A stretch of DNA of 64,000 nt from the NCBI RefSeq assembly GCF_034344865.1, contig NZ_CP133774.1, forward strand, positions 868,001-932,000. The letters run 5' to 3'. Position 1 is the first letter of the stretch. Every line of letters starts with the position of its first letter. Origin of the DNA: Pseudomonas sp. 10S4 (GTDB lineage Bacteria; Pseudomonadota; Gammaproteobacteria; Pseudomonadales; Pseudomonadaceae). Below the pieces are notes generated by a model. It did no database searches. It was not told the DNA's origin and was given only the letters and a program-made list of their open reading frames with translations. Positions 16,288-26,162 of the stretch are shown here, piece by piece. Both the position numbers and the translations under genes were made by a program.

Positions 16288-17751
16288 TCAGCGGAACGGC
16301 GGCTCGTCGAAGCTGCGCAGTTTGCGCGAGTGCAACGAGTTGAGTTCGGTGCGCAACAAGTCCACCGCCTCGATGCCGATTTTCAAGTGCTGGCTGACCG
16401 CGCGCTCATAGAAGGCGTTGGCCGAACCCGGCAGCTTGATTTCGCTGTGCAAAGGTTTGTCCGAGACACAGAGCAACGTGCCATATGGCACCCGCAAACG
16501 ATAACCTTGCGCGGCGATGGTGCCGCTTTCCATGTCCACCGCCACGGCGCGGGACAGGTTGATCAACGGACGTTCCTGAGCCCAGCGCAGTTCCCAGTTA
16601 CGGTCGTCGTAGGTCAGCACGGTGCCGGTGCGCAGGCGTTTTTTCAGCTCATCGCCCTTCTCACCAGTGATGTTGGCCGCCGCTTGCTGCAACGCCATCT
16701 GCACTTCAGCCAGGGCCGGAATCGGAATGTTCGGCGGCACAACCCGGTCGAGAATCCCATCGCGGCGCATGTAGGCGTGAGCCAGCACGTAGTCACCAAT
16801 GGTCTGCGACTGACGCAAACCGCCGCAGTGGCCGATCATCAGCCAGCAATGCGGACGCAGCACCGCCAGGTGATCGGTGATGTTCTTGGCGTTGGACGGG
16901 CCGACGCCGATGTTCACCAGGGTCACACCGTGGCCATCGCTGGCGATCAGGTGATAGGCCGGCATTTGGTATCGGTGCCAGACCACGCCCGCCGCAATCG
17001 CGGAGGCTTCGCCGTGGTCCATGCTCTTTTCAATGATCACGTTGCCCGGCAAGACCATGCGCACAAAACGCGGGTCGCTGCGCAACTGTTCCAGACCATG
17101 GACGATGAACTGATCGACGTAGCGGTGGTAGTTGGTCAGCAGAATCCAAGGCTGCACATGGCGCCAGTCGCTACCGGTGTAATGCACCAGTCGGCGTAGG
17201 GAGAAGTCCACCCGTGCCGCATCGAACAAGGCCAGCGGCAGCGGATCGGTGTTTTCCCAGTCGTACAAGCCATCGGCGATGCCGTCGGTGGCGGCGGACA
17301 GGTCGGTACTCGGGAATACTCGCGCCAGCGTGGCAGCGGTGACGCCGGAACCGGCCAGCTCATCGCCCTGCTCGACCACGTACGGATACGGAATGTTCTG
17401 CTGACTGACGCCGACTTCGACCGTGACGGTGAAGTCGTGCATCAACGGCACCAGCTGTTCCAGCAGGTATTTACGGAACGCCGCAGGATGGGTGACGGTG
17501 ACGCTGTAAGTCCCCGGCAACTGAACCTTGGCGTAGGCGCGAGTGGTCTGAGGGACTTCACCCTGGCAGAGGTAGGTCAAACGCAGTTCGGGATAACGAA
17601 ACATCGCACGCTGTTCGGCGTCCGGTTCGACACGATCCTTGAGATAACGCTTGAGCGCCTGGCTCAGCGCAGAAGTAGCCTGCTCATGCAGGGCGGCGAG
17701 CCGGTCAACGGCTTGTTCGGCGGTTTGAACAACAATAAACGCTTCGGTCAC
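16288..17751 (-). CDS. amn: AMP nucleosidase
   Basis: A 487-residue enzyme that splits AMP into adenine and ribose 5-phosphate. I chose the GTG at 17751 because AGGAAG lies 6 bases before it and the resulting length is close to E. coli Amn (484); an ATG at 17787 would add 12 residues. The C-terminal half is a nucleoside phosphorylase-type fold (LVNIGVGPSNAKNITDH, LMIGHCGGLR, AVDMESGTIAAQGYRLRVP). The N-terminal half is the AMN-specific domain. It stands alone on the minus strand. Confidence 0.93.
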   Translation of the reverse strand: MTEAFIVVQTAEQAVDRLAALHEQATSALSQALKRYLKDRVEPDAEQRAMFRYPELRLTYLCQGEVPQTTRAYAKVQLPGTYSVTVTHPAAFRKYLLEQLVPLMHDFTVTVEVGVSQQNIPYPYVVEQGDELAGSGVTAATLARVFPSTDLSAATDGIADGLYDWENTDPLPLALFDAARVDFSLRRLVHYTGSDWRHVQPWILLTNYHRYVDQFIVHGLEQLRSDPRFVRMVLPGNVIIEKSMDHGEASAIAAGVVWHRYQMPAYHLIASDGHGVTLVNIGVGPSNAKNITDHLAVLRPHCWLMIGHCGGLRQSQTIGDYVLAHAYMRRDGILDRVVPPNIPIPALAEVQMALQQAAANITGEKGDELKKRLRTGTVLTYDDRNWELRWAQERPLINLSRAVAVDMESGTIAAQGYRLRVPYGTLLCVSDKPLHSEIKLPGSANAFYERAVSQHLKIGIEAVDLLRTELNSLHSRKLRSFDEPPFR

Positions 17752-17857
17752 GATCAGCTTCCTGTGTTCTGACTTGCAGACCTTCATCTTGCCTGCATCG
17801 TCGCGTCACGGGAACAGTGGCGTGTTGATACACAAATGCCGTGATCACCGAATATCA

Positions 17858-17950
17858 AATGTGGGAGCGGGCTTGCTCGCGAAAGCGGTGTGTCAGTCGA
17901 CATTGATATGACTGACACGGCCCCTTCGCGAGCAAGCCCGTTCCCACATG
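17858..17950. repeat. REPIN, class GTGGGAGCGGGCTTGCTCGCGAA
   Basis: Inverted pair (GTGGGAGCGGGCTTGCTCGC, then GCGAGCAAGCCCGTTCCCAC) around a shorter internal inverted repeat (TGTCAGTC ... GACTGACA-like) at about 17891-17918. It lies between the amn promoter side and the end of the AidB-like gene. Confidence 0.9.
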
Positions 17951-17966
17951 GGTTCATGTGTGTTGA

Positions 17967-19613
17967 TTACTGGTTAGGGGTCGAGCGCGCGACGATCGCC
18001 TCCACATCCAGCCCCCTCGGCAACGCGCCATACACCCGCCCGGCCGAACCCAGCCGACTGGCAATAAACCCATCGCTGACCACCGCATTCCCCGCCTCCA
18101 GCAACAACTTGGCCTGAAGCCCCAACGCAATATCTTCGGTCAACTGCCGCGCACGGTATTGAATGTCACTGGTGTCCTTGAATGCTGCCTGCAACTGGCT
18201 GATGTGCGCAGCCAAACGTTTGTCGCCATGCCCATCGCCCAACTCGCTGAACAGCACATCCAGCACCCCCGGTTCTTTCGACAAGGCCCGCAGCACGTCG
18301 AGACACTGCACGTTGCCGGAACCTTCCCACGTCGAATTCACCGGCGCCTCACGGTACAACCGCGGCAGGATGCTTTCTTCGACATAACCGGCGCCGCCCA
18401 TGCATTCAGCGGCTTCGTTGATCATTCCGGGTGCGCGTTTGCAGATCCAGTACTTGCCCACCGCCGTCACCAGCCGGGCGAATTTTGCTTCATGGCTGTC
18501 ATCCAGATGATCCAGCGCCTTGCCCATACGCAGGCTGAGCGCGAGGGCGGCTTCGCTTTCCAGGGCCAGATCCGCCAGCACGTTCTGCATCAACGGTTGT
18601 TCGCTGAGCAGTTTTCCGCCGACCGTGCGGTGGGCGCAGTGATGGCTGGCCTGGGTCAGCGCCTGGCGCATCAGCGCGCTGGAACCGACCATGCAATCGA
18701 AGCGGGTCATGGCAACCATTTCGATAATGGTCGGAACACCCCGGCCTTCTTCGCCGACCATCCACGCCAGCGCGCCACGGAACTCCACTTCGCTGGAGGC
18801 ATTGGAGCAATTGCCGAGTTTGTTCTTCAGGCGCTGGATGTAGAACTGATTGCGCGTGTCGTCCGGGCGATGGCGCGGCAACAAGAAACAGGTCAAGCCC
18901 TTGTCGGTCTGGGCCAGGGTCAGGAAGGCATCGCACATCGGCGCCGAACAGAACCACTTGTGCCCCACCAGCTCATACGCCTGGCCCGGACCGCTGGCAC
19001 CAACCGGATAGGCCTTGGTGGTGTTGGCCCGCACGTCGGTACCGCCCTGTTTCTCGGTCATGGCCATGCCGATGGTGACGCCGGCCTTGTGGGCCATGCC
19101 AACGTTGCGCGGGTCGTATTCGGTGGCGAGGATTTTCGGCAGCCATTGCTTGGCCAGATCCGGTTGCAGGCGCATCGCCGGCACACTGGCGAACGTCATG
19201 GTCAGCGGGCAACCACTGCCGGCCTCGGCCTGGCTGTGCAGGTAACTCATGGCGGCGCGAGCGACGTGGGCGCCGGACTGCGGATCGGTCCAAGGCAACG
19301 AGGTCAAACCGTGCTCGATCGCCGTGCGCATCAGTTCGTGATAGGCCGGGTGAAACTCCACCAGGTCGATGCGATGACCGTAGCGATCATGGCTGACAAA
19401 CACCGGTTTGTTCTGATTGGCCAGGAACCCCGCTTCCATCAGCGGACCGCCGGCCAGCGCACCGTACGCATCGATCCGCGACTCGGCCCAACCGGCCCCA
19501 AAACGTCGCGACCACTCCTGTAACGGCAGGTCAATGCGGTACAGGTTGGTGCCGTCCAGCGACGGCGGCTGGTTGGTGACTTCGTGGGTTTCGGCGAACT
19601 GATGCAGGTTCAT
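17967..19613 (-). CDS. aidB: Acyl-CoA dehydrogenase family protein, AidB-like
   Basis: A 548-residue flavoprotein starting MNLHQFAETHEVTNQPPSLD. The length and the ADLALESEAALALSLRMGKAL and AAECMGGAGYVEESILPRLY segments match AidB, an acyl-CoA dehydrogenase relative induced in the adaptive response to alkylating agents. Other landmarks are AMTEKQGGTDVRANTTKAYP and YELVGHKWFCSAPMCDAFL. AidB binds DNA and is thought to protect it; a true dehydrogenase substrate is uncertain. No ada gene is nearby. The gene is monocistronic. Confidence 0.88.
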   Translation of the reverse strand: MNLHQFAETHEVTNQPPSLDGTNLYRIDLPLQEWSRRFGAGWAESRIDAYGALAGGPLMEAGFLANQNKPVFVSHDRYGHRIDLVEFHPAYHELMRTAIEHGLTSLPWTDPQSGAHVARAAMSYLHSQAEAGSGCPLTMTFASVPAMRLQPDLAKQWLPKILATEYDPRNVGMAHKAGVTIGMAMTEKQGGTDVRANTTKAYPVGASGPGQAYELVGHKWFCSAPMCDAFLTLAQTDKGLTCFLLPRHRPDDTRNQFYIQRLKNKLGNCSNASSEVEFRGALAWMVGEEGRGVPTIIEMVAMTRFDCMVGSSALMRQALTQASHHCAHRTVGGKLLSEQPLMQNVLADLALESEAALALSLRMGKALDHLDDSHEAKFARLVTAVGKYWICKRAPGMINEAAECMGGAGYVEESILPRLYREAPVNSTWEGSGNVQCLDVLRALSKEPGVLDVLFSELGDGHGDKRLAAHISQLQAAFKDTSDIQYRARQLTEDIALGLQAKLLLEAGNAVVSDGFIASRLGSAGRVYGALPRGLDVEAIVARSTPNQ

Positions 19614-19685
19614 GACGGGGCTCCTTTGGTCAGCCAGGATTTCAGTTAAGCACCGCCCCCCGGCCGAACAAAGTGTCATATCTGC

Positions 19686-22070
19686 CTAAATGTCGGCGCT
19701 TTCACCTTGTTTCGGACAGAGTACCCGACGATAGAGCGCTGCCTGCAAATCCTCGAATTTCACCGGTTTGCTCAGGTAATCGATCACGACGCCACTCGGG
19801 CAGCGTTCCCGATCAACGCTCAAGGCGACCATGAACACCGGCAATTCGTCGCAGCCCGGCAAGGCACGGATCTGGCAGCAAAGCGATGCGCCGTCCTGAG
19901 CCGGCAACTGGCAATCGAGCACCACGGCATCAAAGGTTTCACGCTGCAAATGGTCGAGTGCGGCCATGCTGCTGTCGGCGGATCGCACCCGGAACCCAAG
20001 CTTGAGCAACATGCCGCGCATTACCAATTGATTGATGCTGTTGTCATCGACCAGCAGCACCGTGCAATCCTGAGGCAGGCGCAAACGCGGGAAGTCCCGG
20101 GGCATCAAAGGCACAGGCGTGCGCTCCACCACCGGCAACTCGACTTCGACGTCCAACTGGAAGCGACTGCCGCGCCCCGGCTCGGAACGGTGAGTCAGGC
20201 GTCCGCCGAGCAATTCGATCAGTTGCCGACAGATCGCCAGGCCAACGCCCAGGCCACCGTATTCGCGGGTCATCGAGCCGTCGAGCTGGAAGAAACGCTG
20301 ATACATCGTCGCCTCCCCAAAATCGGTAAAGCCAATCCCGGTGTCGATCACCGCAAAGGACAGGGCCAGCCGCCCCTGATCCGTCGTCTTGCCCGTCACC
20401 CGCAGCGCAACCCCGCCGACCCGAGTGAATTTGATCGCGTTGTCCAGCAGGCATTCCAGGCACTGCGCCAGTTTGCTGCTGTCGCCAAGCAGGCGATCAG
20501 GCAGCCCCGGCGACACATCGACCTTGAAGTCCAGCGACTTGCTCGACGTATTGCCCTCGAACTGCGTACGCAAGGTCTCGATCACGCCGCGCAAGCTGAA
20601 CGTTTGCGGGTAAACCTTGAGTTTGCCGGCCTGCAACTCGGTCAGGGTGAGGATGCCGTTGACCATGCGCATCATGTCCCGCGCCGAACCGGCGGCGGTT
20701 TGCTGGTATTGCTCCAGCTCCGGGTCCATCTCGACGGTTTGCATCAGTTCCAGCGAACCGATCACGCCGTTCATGGGCGTGCGCAACTCGTGGGTCAGGG
20801 TCGCCAGGAATTCGTCCTTGAGCTTGTTACTGCGGGCCAGTTGCTGGTTAAGCACTTCGAGCTTCTGTCCGGCATCGAACAGCGTTTGCGCTTGTTGCTC
20901 GCGCATGGCGTTGATCCGGTCGGCCAGCGCCAGGGACAGCAGCGCCACTTCGATGGCCGAACCGATCTGGCTGGCGTACATGGTCAGGAATGTATTTGGC
21001 AGGTAGCCCAGCACCATCAGCGTATTAATGACGCCACCAAGCAAAAACGCCGACCAGGCGATGATGAAATAGCGCGCTACACGCAGGCCACGTACCCAGG
21101 CGAAGATCCCTGCGGCAAAAATCACCACGGTAAACAGCAGCGCCAGGGTAGTCGCCAAGCGCAGGGCCAGGGCGTAACTGGTCATCAGCGACAACCCGAC
21201 CACCACCGCACCAAACGCAATCAAGCCCAACAGCAGCCGATCCAGCCAGCGACTGTGTTGCGCGGTTTGCAGGAAACTGCGGGCGAACTGGCTGCCGAAC
21301 AACCCGGCACAGCCGATAAAAAACGGCGTGGCGGCGTTGGCCCACCAGGGATTGTTCGGCCAGAAATACTCCACCGCCGCGCCATTCACTGACAGCTGGT
21401 AAAAACCAAACGAGGCTATATAGAAGATGTAATACAGGTAACTGGTGTCGCGCACGCTGAGAAAGATAAACAGGTTGTAGACCACCATCCCCAGCAACAC
21501 ACCGTAGATCAGGCCCAACACATACAGGCGCAAGGGCTGCTCTTCGAGGTACGCGGTGCTCGACCACAACGTCACTGGCGCCTGGATCGAGCCTTCGCTT
21601 TGCAGGCGCAGATACGCCGTTTGCTCTTGCTCGGGTTTGAAATCCAGACTGAACAGATAGTTGTTTTGACGGATCTCGCGACTGTCGAACGGAAGTTGAT
21701 CCCCGGTACGGCGAATCAACTGATACACGCCCGTGGCATCCGGCAGGTACAGATCAAGATGATCGAGGGGTGGATAGGCCAGTTCCAGCAGCCAGGTCCG
21801 TTGCGCGTCCGGGTTGGTCGGGCGGTACTGCAGGTCGATTTTCAGCCAGAACACCGAACGCGAGTAGCCGGCGTTGAGGGTGGCTTTATCGTGGGTTTTG
21901 AAGTTTCCGGCGGCGGCTTGCGCACGGACGTCGGCAATGGTCGCCTGACCGCCCGCGTCTTCGTACACCTGCATGGTTCGACCCAGGGGAAGGCTCTGGG
22001 TGAATTCGTCAAATTCAACGGCGCTCGCCAGGAGGGGCAAGCACAACAGCAACATCAGCAAATAGCGCAT
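19686..22070 (-). CDS. Hybrid sensor histidine kinase/response regulator with 7TMR-DISM sensor
   Basis: A 794-residue protein. It has a signal peptide (MRYLLMLLLCLPLLASA), a periplasmic 7TMR-DISMED2 carbohydrate-binding-like domain (about 25-165), seven membrane helices of 7TMR-DISM (about 180-390) and a linker coiled coil. The kinase follows: HisKA with THELRTPMNGVIG (phospho-His about 427) and HATPase with the N box (ECLLDNAIKFT), DTGIGF and GGLGVGLAICRQL. A C-terminal receiver domain carries VLLVDDNSINQ and phospho-Asp in VVLDCQLPAQDG (about residue 719). No output domain or partner regulator is adjacent, so it must signal to a distant Hpt or regulator. The diverse 7TMR-DISM sensors probably detect carbohydrates or envelope cues. 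Confidence 0.93.
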   Translation of the reverse strand: MRYLLMLLLCLPLLASAVEFDEFTQSLPLGRTMQVYEDAGGQATIADVRAQAAAGNFKTHDKATLNAGYSRSVFWLKIDLQYRPTNPDAQRTWLLELAYPPLDHLDLYLPDATGVYQLIRRTGDQLPFDSREIRQNNYLFSLDFKPEQEQTAYLRLQSEGSIQAPVTLWSSTAYLEEQPLRLYVLGLIYGVLLGMVVYNLFIFLSVRDTSYLYYIFYIASFGFYQLSVNGAAVEYFWPNNPWWANAATPFFIGCAGLFGSQFARSFLQTAQHSRWLDRLLLGLIAFGAVVVGLSLMTSYALALRLATTLALLFTVVIFAAGIFAWVRGLRVARYFIIAWSAFLLGGVINTLMVLGYLPNTFLTMYASQIGSAIEVALLSLALADRINAMREQQAQTLFDAGQKLEVLNQQLARSNKLKDEFLATLTHELRTPMNGVIGSLELMQTVEMDPELEQYQQTAAGSARDMMRMVNGILTLTELQAGKLKVYPQTFSLRGVIETLRTQFEGNTSSKSLDFKVDVSPGLPDRLLGDSSKLAQCLECLLDNAIKFTRVGGVALRVTGKTTDQGRLALSFAVIDTGIGFTDFGEATMYQRFFQLDGSMTREYGGLGVGLAICRQLIELLGGRLTHRSEPGRGSRFQLDVEVELPVVERTPVPLMPRDFPRLRLPQDCTVLLVDDNSINQLVMRGMLLKLGFRVRSADSSMAALDHLQRETFDAVVLDCQLPAQDGASLCCQIRALPGCDELPVFMVALSVDRERCPSGVVIDYLSKPVKFEDLQAALYRRVLCPKQGESADI

Positions 22071-22285
22071 TTAAGCCCCAGCGTGGCCTGTCCGGTTGTG
22101 TCAGGAAGCCCCCATTCCTTTTGAGTAGACGTAAAACCGGTATTACCTGTTATTGGTTTGGATCCACTCTAGCATAGCCGTTGATGGCCATTGAGCACCA
22201 TTGAAATTTTTACAGTAGAGGCTCTAGAACGGGCGTTTCAGCGCTATGCATTGAGATAGAGCTGTTTGCCTGGTCAGAATGTGAC
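22071..22285. promoter_or_regulatory. Divergent intergenic region, hybrid kinase / thiD
   Basis: Part of a 369-base gap. It is AT-rich around 22140-22215 and should contain the kinase promoter on the minus strand. I see no gene and no TPP riboswitch core (CTGAGA ... ACCTGA). Confidence 0.5.
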
Positions 22286-22371
22286 AAAAAGATCGCAGCC
22301 TTCGGCAGCTCCTACAGTTTCTGGCCTGCTCACAACTTGTGCAGGAGCGGGCGAAGCCTGCGATCTTTTGA
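22286..22371. repeat. Degenerate REPIN, class GTAGGAGCTGCCGAAGGCTGCGATC
   Basis: The left unit AAGATCGCAGCCTTCGGCAG faces a diverged right unit (AGGAGCGGGCGAAGCCTGCGA). It lies 69 bases before the thiD start, so unusually it is on the 5' side of a gene. Confidence 0.85.
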
Positions 22372-22439
22372 ACTTTCGACAACACACGCCGATGTCCGCA
22401 CGCACCGAAAAAACATGTTTGGTGGTAAGCTCGCGCACC

Positions 22440-23237
22440 ATGAATATCTACAGCTCTCGCCCCGTTGTCCTCTGTCTCTCCGGCCACGACCCAAGTGGTG
22501 GCGCCGGCTTGCAGGCAGATATCGAAGCCCTGCTCGCTCAGGGTTGTCATGCGGCCCCGGCCGTCACTGCCCTGACCGTGCAAGACACAGTCAACGTCAC
22601 GGACTTCCGCGTCCTCGACCGTGAGTGGGTGTTGGCCCAGGCCAATGCCGTGCTCAACGACTCCGAAGTCGCGGCCGTGAAACTGGGCATGCTCGGTTCC
22701 CTGGAAATGGTCGACACCGTGGTCGAACTGCTCTCGGCGCACCCGCACTTGCCGGTGGTCTGTGACCCGGTGCTGCGCGCCGGTGGCGGCGGACGCCTGG
22801 GCAAGGACGAAGTCGGCTACGCCATGCGCGAACGGCTGCTGCCGCTCTCGATCATCGCCACCCCTAACCTTCCCGAAGCCCGCATCCTCGCCGAACTGCC
22901 CGAAGGCACCGCGGACCAATGCGCTGAAAAACTCCTGCCCTTCGTCAAACACCTGCTGATCACCGGCGGTCATGGCGACGAACACGAAATCCACAATCGC
23001 CTGTACAGCCGCGACGGTCGCCGCGAAACCTTCACCTGCCAGCGTTTGCCCGGCAGTTATCACGGTTCCGGCTGCACCCTGGCCAGCGCCTTGGCCGGTC
23101 GTCTGGCCCTGGGCGAAAACCTCGCCAGCGCCGTGCAGACCGCACTTAACTACACATGGCGCACCCTGCGTGATGCCGAACAACTGGGCAAAGGCCAGTT
23201 CGTGCCGCGTCGCCTGCCGCTGGATTTCTGTTCGTAA
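22440..23237 (+). CDS. thiD: Hydroxymethylpyrimidine/phosphomethylpyrimidine kinase
   Basis: A 265-residue kinase of the ribokinase-like fold that phosphorylates HMP and HMP-P in thiamine biosynthesis. Landmarks are LSGHDPSGGAGLQADIEA (substrate loop), VCDPVLRAGGGGRLG, ATPNLPEARIL and the anion-hole/catalytic GSYHGSGCTLASALAG. It starts at MNIYSSRPVV with only a weak ribosome-binding site. thiE follows 32 bases downstream and hemL 31 bases after that, so the three are probably one operon. Confidence 0.95.
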   Translation: MNIYSSRPVVLCLSGHDPSGGAGLQADIEALLAQGCHAAPAVTALTVQDTVNVTDFRVLDREWVLAQANAVLNDSEVAAVKLGMLGSLEMVDTVVELLSAHPHLPVVCDPVLRAGGGGRLGKDEVGYAMRERLLPLSIIATPNLPEARILAELPEGTADQCAEKLLPFVKHLLITGGHGDEHEIHNRLYSRDGRRETFTCQRLPGSYHGSGCTLASALAGRLALGENLASAVQTALNYTWRTLRDAEQLGKGQFVPRRLPLDFCS

Positions 23238-23269
23238 CTTTCGATGCGTAAAGCGCAGAGGCTTGTCCG

Positions 23270-23893
23270 ATGAAACTACGTGGCCTATACGCCATTACCG
23301 ACAGCCAGTTGCTGGCCGGTAAATTTCTCGAGTACGTGGAGGCGGCGCTGGAAGGCGGCGTCACCCTGCTGCAGTATCGCGACAAGAGCAGCGACGAGGC
23401 CCGCCGTCTGCGCGAGGCCGAAGCCCTGCGCGACTTGTGTGATCGCTACAAAACCCAGCTGATCATCAACGACGACGCCGAATTGGCCGCACGCCTGAAC
23501 GTCGGCGTGCACCTGGGCCAGACCGATGGCCCGCTGACCCCGGCCCGCGCGTTGCTCGGTCGCCAGGCCATCATCGGCTCGACCTGCCACGCGCAACTCG
23601 AACTCGCCGAGCAAGCAGCAAAGGAAGGCGCCAGTTACGTTGCCTTCGGCCGCTTCTTCAACTCCAACACCAAACCCGGCGCACCGACCTGCAGCCTCGA
23701 CCTGCTCGACCAGGCCCGCAGCAAACTGCACCTGCCAATCTGCGCGATTGGCGGCATCACCCTGGAAAACGCCGCGCCGCTGGTGGCCCACGGGGTCGAC
23801 CTGCTGGCGGTGGTCCACGGCCTGTTCGGCGCCGAGAGCACGGCTGAAGTGACCCGCCGCGCCCGCGCCTTTAACGAACTGCTTTCTATTTAA
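23270..23893 (+). CDS. thiE: Thiamine-phosphate synthase
   Basis: A 207-residue TIM-barrel enzyme that joins HMP-PP and the thiazole phosphate to make thiamine monophosphate. Motifs are YRDKSSDE near the start, [20 protein letters not shown] (metal and pyrophosphate binding), [23 protein letters not shown] and [11 protein letters not shown]. All expected active-site segments are present. It is co-transcribed with thiD by position. Confidence 0.95.
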   Translation: MKLRGLYAITDSQLLAGKFLEYVEAALEGGVTLLQYRDKSSDEARRLREAEALRDLCDRYKTQLIINDDAELAARLNVGVHLGQTDGPLTPARALLGRQAIIGSTCHAQLELAEQAAKEGASYVAFGRFFNSNTKPGAPTCSLDLLDQARSKLHLPICAIGGITLENAAPLVAHGVDLLAVVHGLFGAESTAEVTRRARAFNELLSI

Positions 23894-23924
23894 GTAGCTT
23901 AAAATCTGATTTGAGAGCCCGATC

Positions 23925-25208
23925 ATGTCTCGTTCCGAAAGCCTGTTTGCCAATGCCCAGAAACACATTCCCGGTGGCGTGAACTCGCCGGTTCGCGCGT
24001 TCAAGAGCGTTGGCGGCACGCCGTTGTTCTTCAAACACGCCGAAGGCGCCTACGTCACCGACGAAGACGACAAGCGTTATGTGGATTACGTCGGTTCCTG
24101 GGGGCCGATGATTCTCGGCCACAGCCACCCGGACGTGCTGGACGCGGTGCGTAAACAGCTGGAACACGGTCTGTCCTACGGCGCCCCGACCGCGATGGAA
24201 ACCGAGATGGCAGACCTGGTCTGCTCGATCGTACCGTCGATGGAAATGGTGCGTATGGTCAGCTCGGGCACCGAAGCGACCATGAGTGCAATTCGCCTGG
24301 CCCGTGGTTTCACCGGCCGCGACGACATCATCAAGTTCGAAGGCTGCTACCACGGTCACTCCGACAGCCTGCTGGTCAAGGCTGGTTCCGGCCTGCTGAC
24401 CCAAGGCGTACCGAGCTCCGCCGGTGTACCGGCAGACTTTGCCAAACACACCCTGACCCTGCCGTTCAACGACATCGACGCCGTCGAAGCCATGCTCGCC
24501 GAAGTAGGCCAGAACGTGGCCTGCATCATCGTCGAGCCAGTGGCCGGCAACATGAACTGCGTGCCACCAGCACCGGGTTTCCTCGAAGGCCTGCGCACGT
24601 TGTGCGACAAGCACGGCGTGGTGCTGATCTTCGACGAAGTGATGACCGGGTTCCGTGTAGCACTTGGCGGTGCCCAGGCGCACTTCGGCGTGACGCCGGA
24701 CCTGAGCACCTTCGGCAAGATCATCGGTGGCGGCATGCCGGTTGGCTGCTTCGGCGGCAAGCGCGAAATCATGTCGCACATCGCGCCACTGGGCCCGGTG
24801 TATCAGGCAGGCACCTTGTCGGGTAACCCGCTGGCCATGGCCGCCGGCCTGACCACCCTGCGCCTGATCAGCCGTCCGGGTTTCCACGCAGAACTGAGCG
24901 ACTACACCAGCCGCCTCCTCGACGGCCTGCAGCAGCGTGCCGATGCCGCGGGCATTCCTTTCGTGACCACTCAGGCGGGCGGGATGTTCGGCCTGTACTT
25001 CAGCGGCGCTGACGACATCGTGACCTTCGATGACGTGATGTCCAGCGACGCCAATCTGTTCAAACGCTTCTTCCACTTGATGCTGGAAGGCGGCGTGTAC
25101 CTGGCGCCGAGCGCTTTCGAAGCCGGTTTCACCTCGATCGCCCACGGCGAAACCGAGTTGAAACTGACGCTGGATGCCGCCGAGCGAGCATTCGCCGCAC
25201 TGAAATAA
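23925..25208 (+). CDS. hemL: Glutamate-1-semialdehyde 2,1-aminomutase
   Basis: A 427-residue PLP enzyme that converts glutamate-1-semialdehyde to 5-aminolevulinate, the tetrapyrrole precursor in the C5 pathway. Motifs: [56 protein letters not shown] and the Schiff-base Lys in [14 protein letters not shown]. The length is normal. A strong terminator follows the stop codon by 9 bases. Its position after thiD-thiE is the common pseudomonad arrangement. Confidence 0.96.
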   Translation: MSRSESLFANAQKHIPGGVNSPVRAFKSVGGTPLFFKHAEGAYVTDEDDKRYVDYVGSWGPMILGHSHPDVLDAVRKQLEHGLSYGAPTAMETEMADLVCSIVPSMEMVRMVSSGTEATMSAIRLARGFTGRDDIIKFEGCYHGHSDSLLVKAGSGLLTQGVPSSAGVPADFAKHTLTLPFNDIDAVEAMLAEVGQNVACIIVEPVAGNMNCVPPAPGFLEGLRTLCDKHGVVLIFDEVMTGFRVALGGAQAHFGVTPDLSTFGKIIGGGMPVGCFGGKREIMSHIAPLGPVYQAGTLSGNPLAMAAGLTTLRLISRPGFHAELSDYTSRLLDGLQQRADAAGIPFVTTQAGGMFGLYFSGADDIVTFDDVMSSDANLFKRFFHLMLEGGVYLAPSAFEAGFTSIAHGETELKLTLDAAERAFAALK

Positions 25209-25217
25209 CGCTGTGCC

Positions 25218-25249
25218 GCTGACGTTGGCGATTGCCAGCGTCAGCTTTT
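25218..25249 (+). terminator. Rho-independent terminator of the thiD-thiE-hemL unit
   Basis: GCTGACGTTGGC (25218-25229) pairs with GCCAGCGTCAGC (25234-25245) across a GATT loop, a 12-bp stem with one G-U pair, followed by TTTTA. Confidence 0.85.
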
Positions 25250-25432
25250 ACCTACATCCCTGCGTCTTTTCCTACTCTTGTGCCAATAATCTCCCGCAAA
25301 GTGGGCGATATATTCCCCGCGCAGCAGAAAAACGAGTAAAGACTTTGTAAGGTTGGCCCTGCTTATTTCATAATGCGCGCTTATTGGATCCCTCGACGGG
25401 TCCGCGCGCCCTTCAGAGGTAAGTCGATTCTC

Positions 25433-25986
25433 ATGAACCGCACCGGCCGCACCCTTGCATTGGGCTGCCTGTTGCTCCTTCAGCCCCTGCTCGCGCTCGC
25501 ACAAGCAGGCGGCAACTCGTTGTTGATCCCAGCAATGGGTCGCTGCACCCTCAATACTCAGTCGCAAGACCTGACACAAGCGCTCGCCGCCTGCCAGAAA
25601 GCGTCGGATGAGGGGATGCTCAAGCGCAATACGAGTTGGGTGAGTTCTACTACAACGGCAAAAGCGCCCCGCGCGACCTCAATAAAGCCTTGGCCTTTTT
25701 CGAGAAAGCCTCGCTGCAAGGCCACGCCCAGGCGCAATTCAAACTCGGCACCATGTTTTTCCACGGCGAAGGCGTGCCGGCCAATAATGTTCAGGCGTAT
25801 ATCGTGCTGAAAATGGCCGCGGTTAATGGCGCAGAAGATGCGTTGGACACCGCCGACGAAGTCGCCGAGAAGATGCCGCGCGAAGATCTGGAAGTGGCTA
25901 CCCAAGTGCTGGGGCAAATCTTCCGTAAATACCTGATGGAATTGCAAAGCGCCGATGGGCGTACGCCGTTCTCGCCGCTGCCCTGA
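25433..25986 (+). CDS. Exported Sel1/TPR-repeat protein, frameshifted in this sequence
   Basis: The start is MNRTGRTLALGCLLLLQPLLA, a Sec signal peptide ending near LALAQA. The frame breaks at the G run 25612-25615: adding one G lets ASDEG read on as DAQAQYELGEFYYNG, and then through Sel1 repeats (LNKALAFFEKASLQGHAQAQF, LGTMFFHGEGVPANNVQAY) to the stop at 25986. The restored length is 184 residues. Sel1 proteins are scaffolds in the envelope; no specific partner is visible. A one-base sequence error is more likely than decay because both halves retain normal codon use. Confidence 0.8.
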
Positions 25987-26002
25987 ATCAAAGACGGACA
26001 CC

Positions 26003-26132
26003 TGTGGCGAGGGGCTTGCCCCGTTCGACTGCGCAGCAGCCGTAAAGTCAGCAGATGCGGTCTGTCAGGAAGGTAGTAGTGGCTGATTTCAGGGCCGCTC
26101 CGCAGCCCAACGGGGCAAGCCCCCTCACCACA
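26003..26132. repeat. REPIN, class TGTGGCGAGGGGCTTGCCCCG
   Basis: The outer arms TGTGGCGAGGGGCTTGCCCC and GGGGCAAGCCCCCTCACCAC face each other about 90 bases apart, with internal complementary GCGCAGCAGC/GCTCCGCAGC segments. It lies between the convergent Sel1 and DUF1820 genes. Confidence 0.88.
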
Positions 26133-26162
26133 ACAACCTCCTCTAGCCACTCAACCTGCTTC

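Noticed and set aside
19707..21392. A 561-codon plus-strand frame opposite the hybrid kinase
   Set aside because: Shadow frame, rich in His/Arg/Gln, no recognisable domain.
22071..22439. TPP riboswitch upstream of thiD
   Set aside because: No CTGAGA/ACCTGA core or expected stems; the gap contains a degenerate REPIN.
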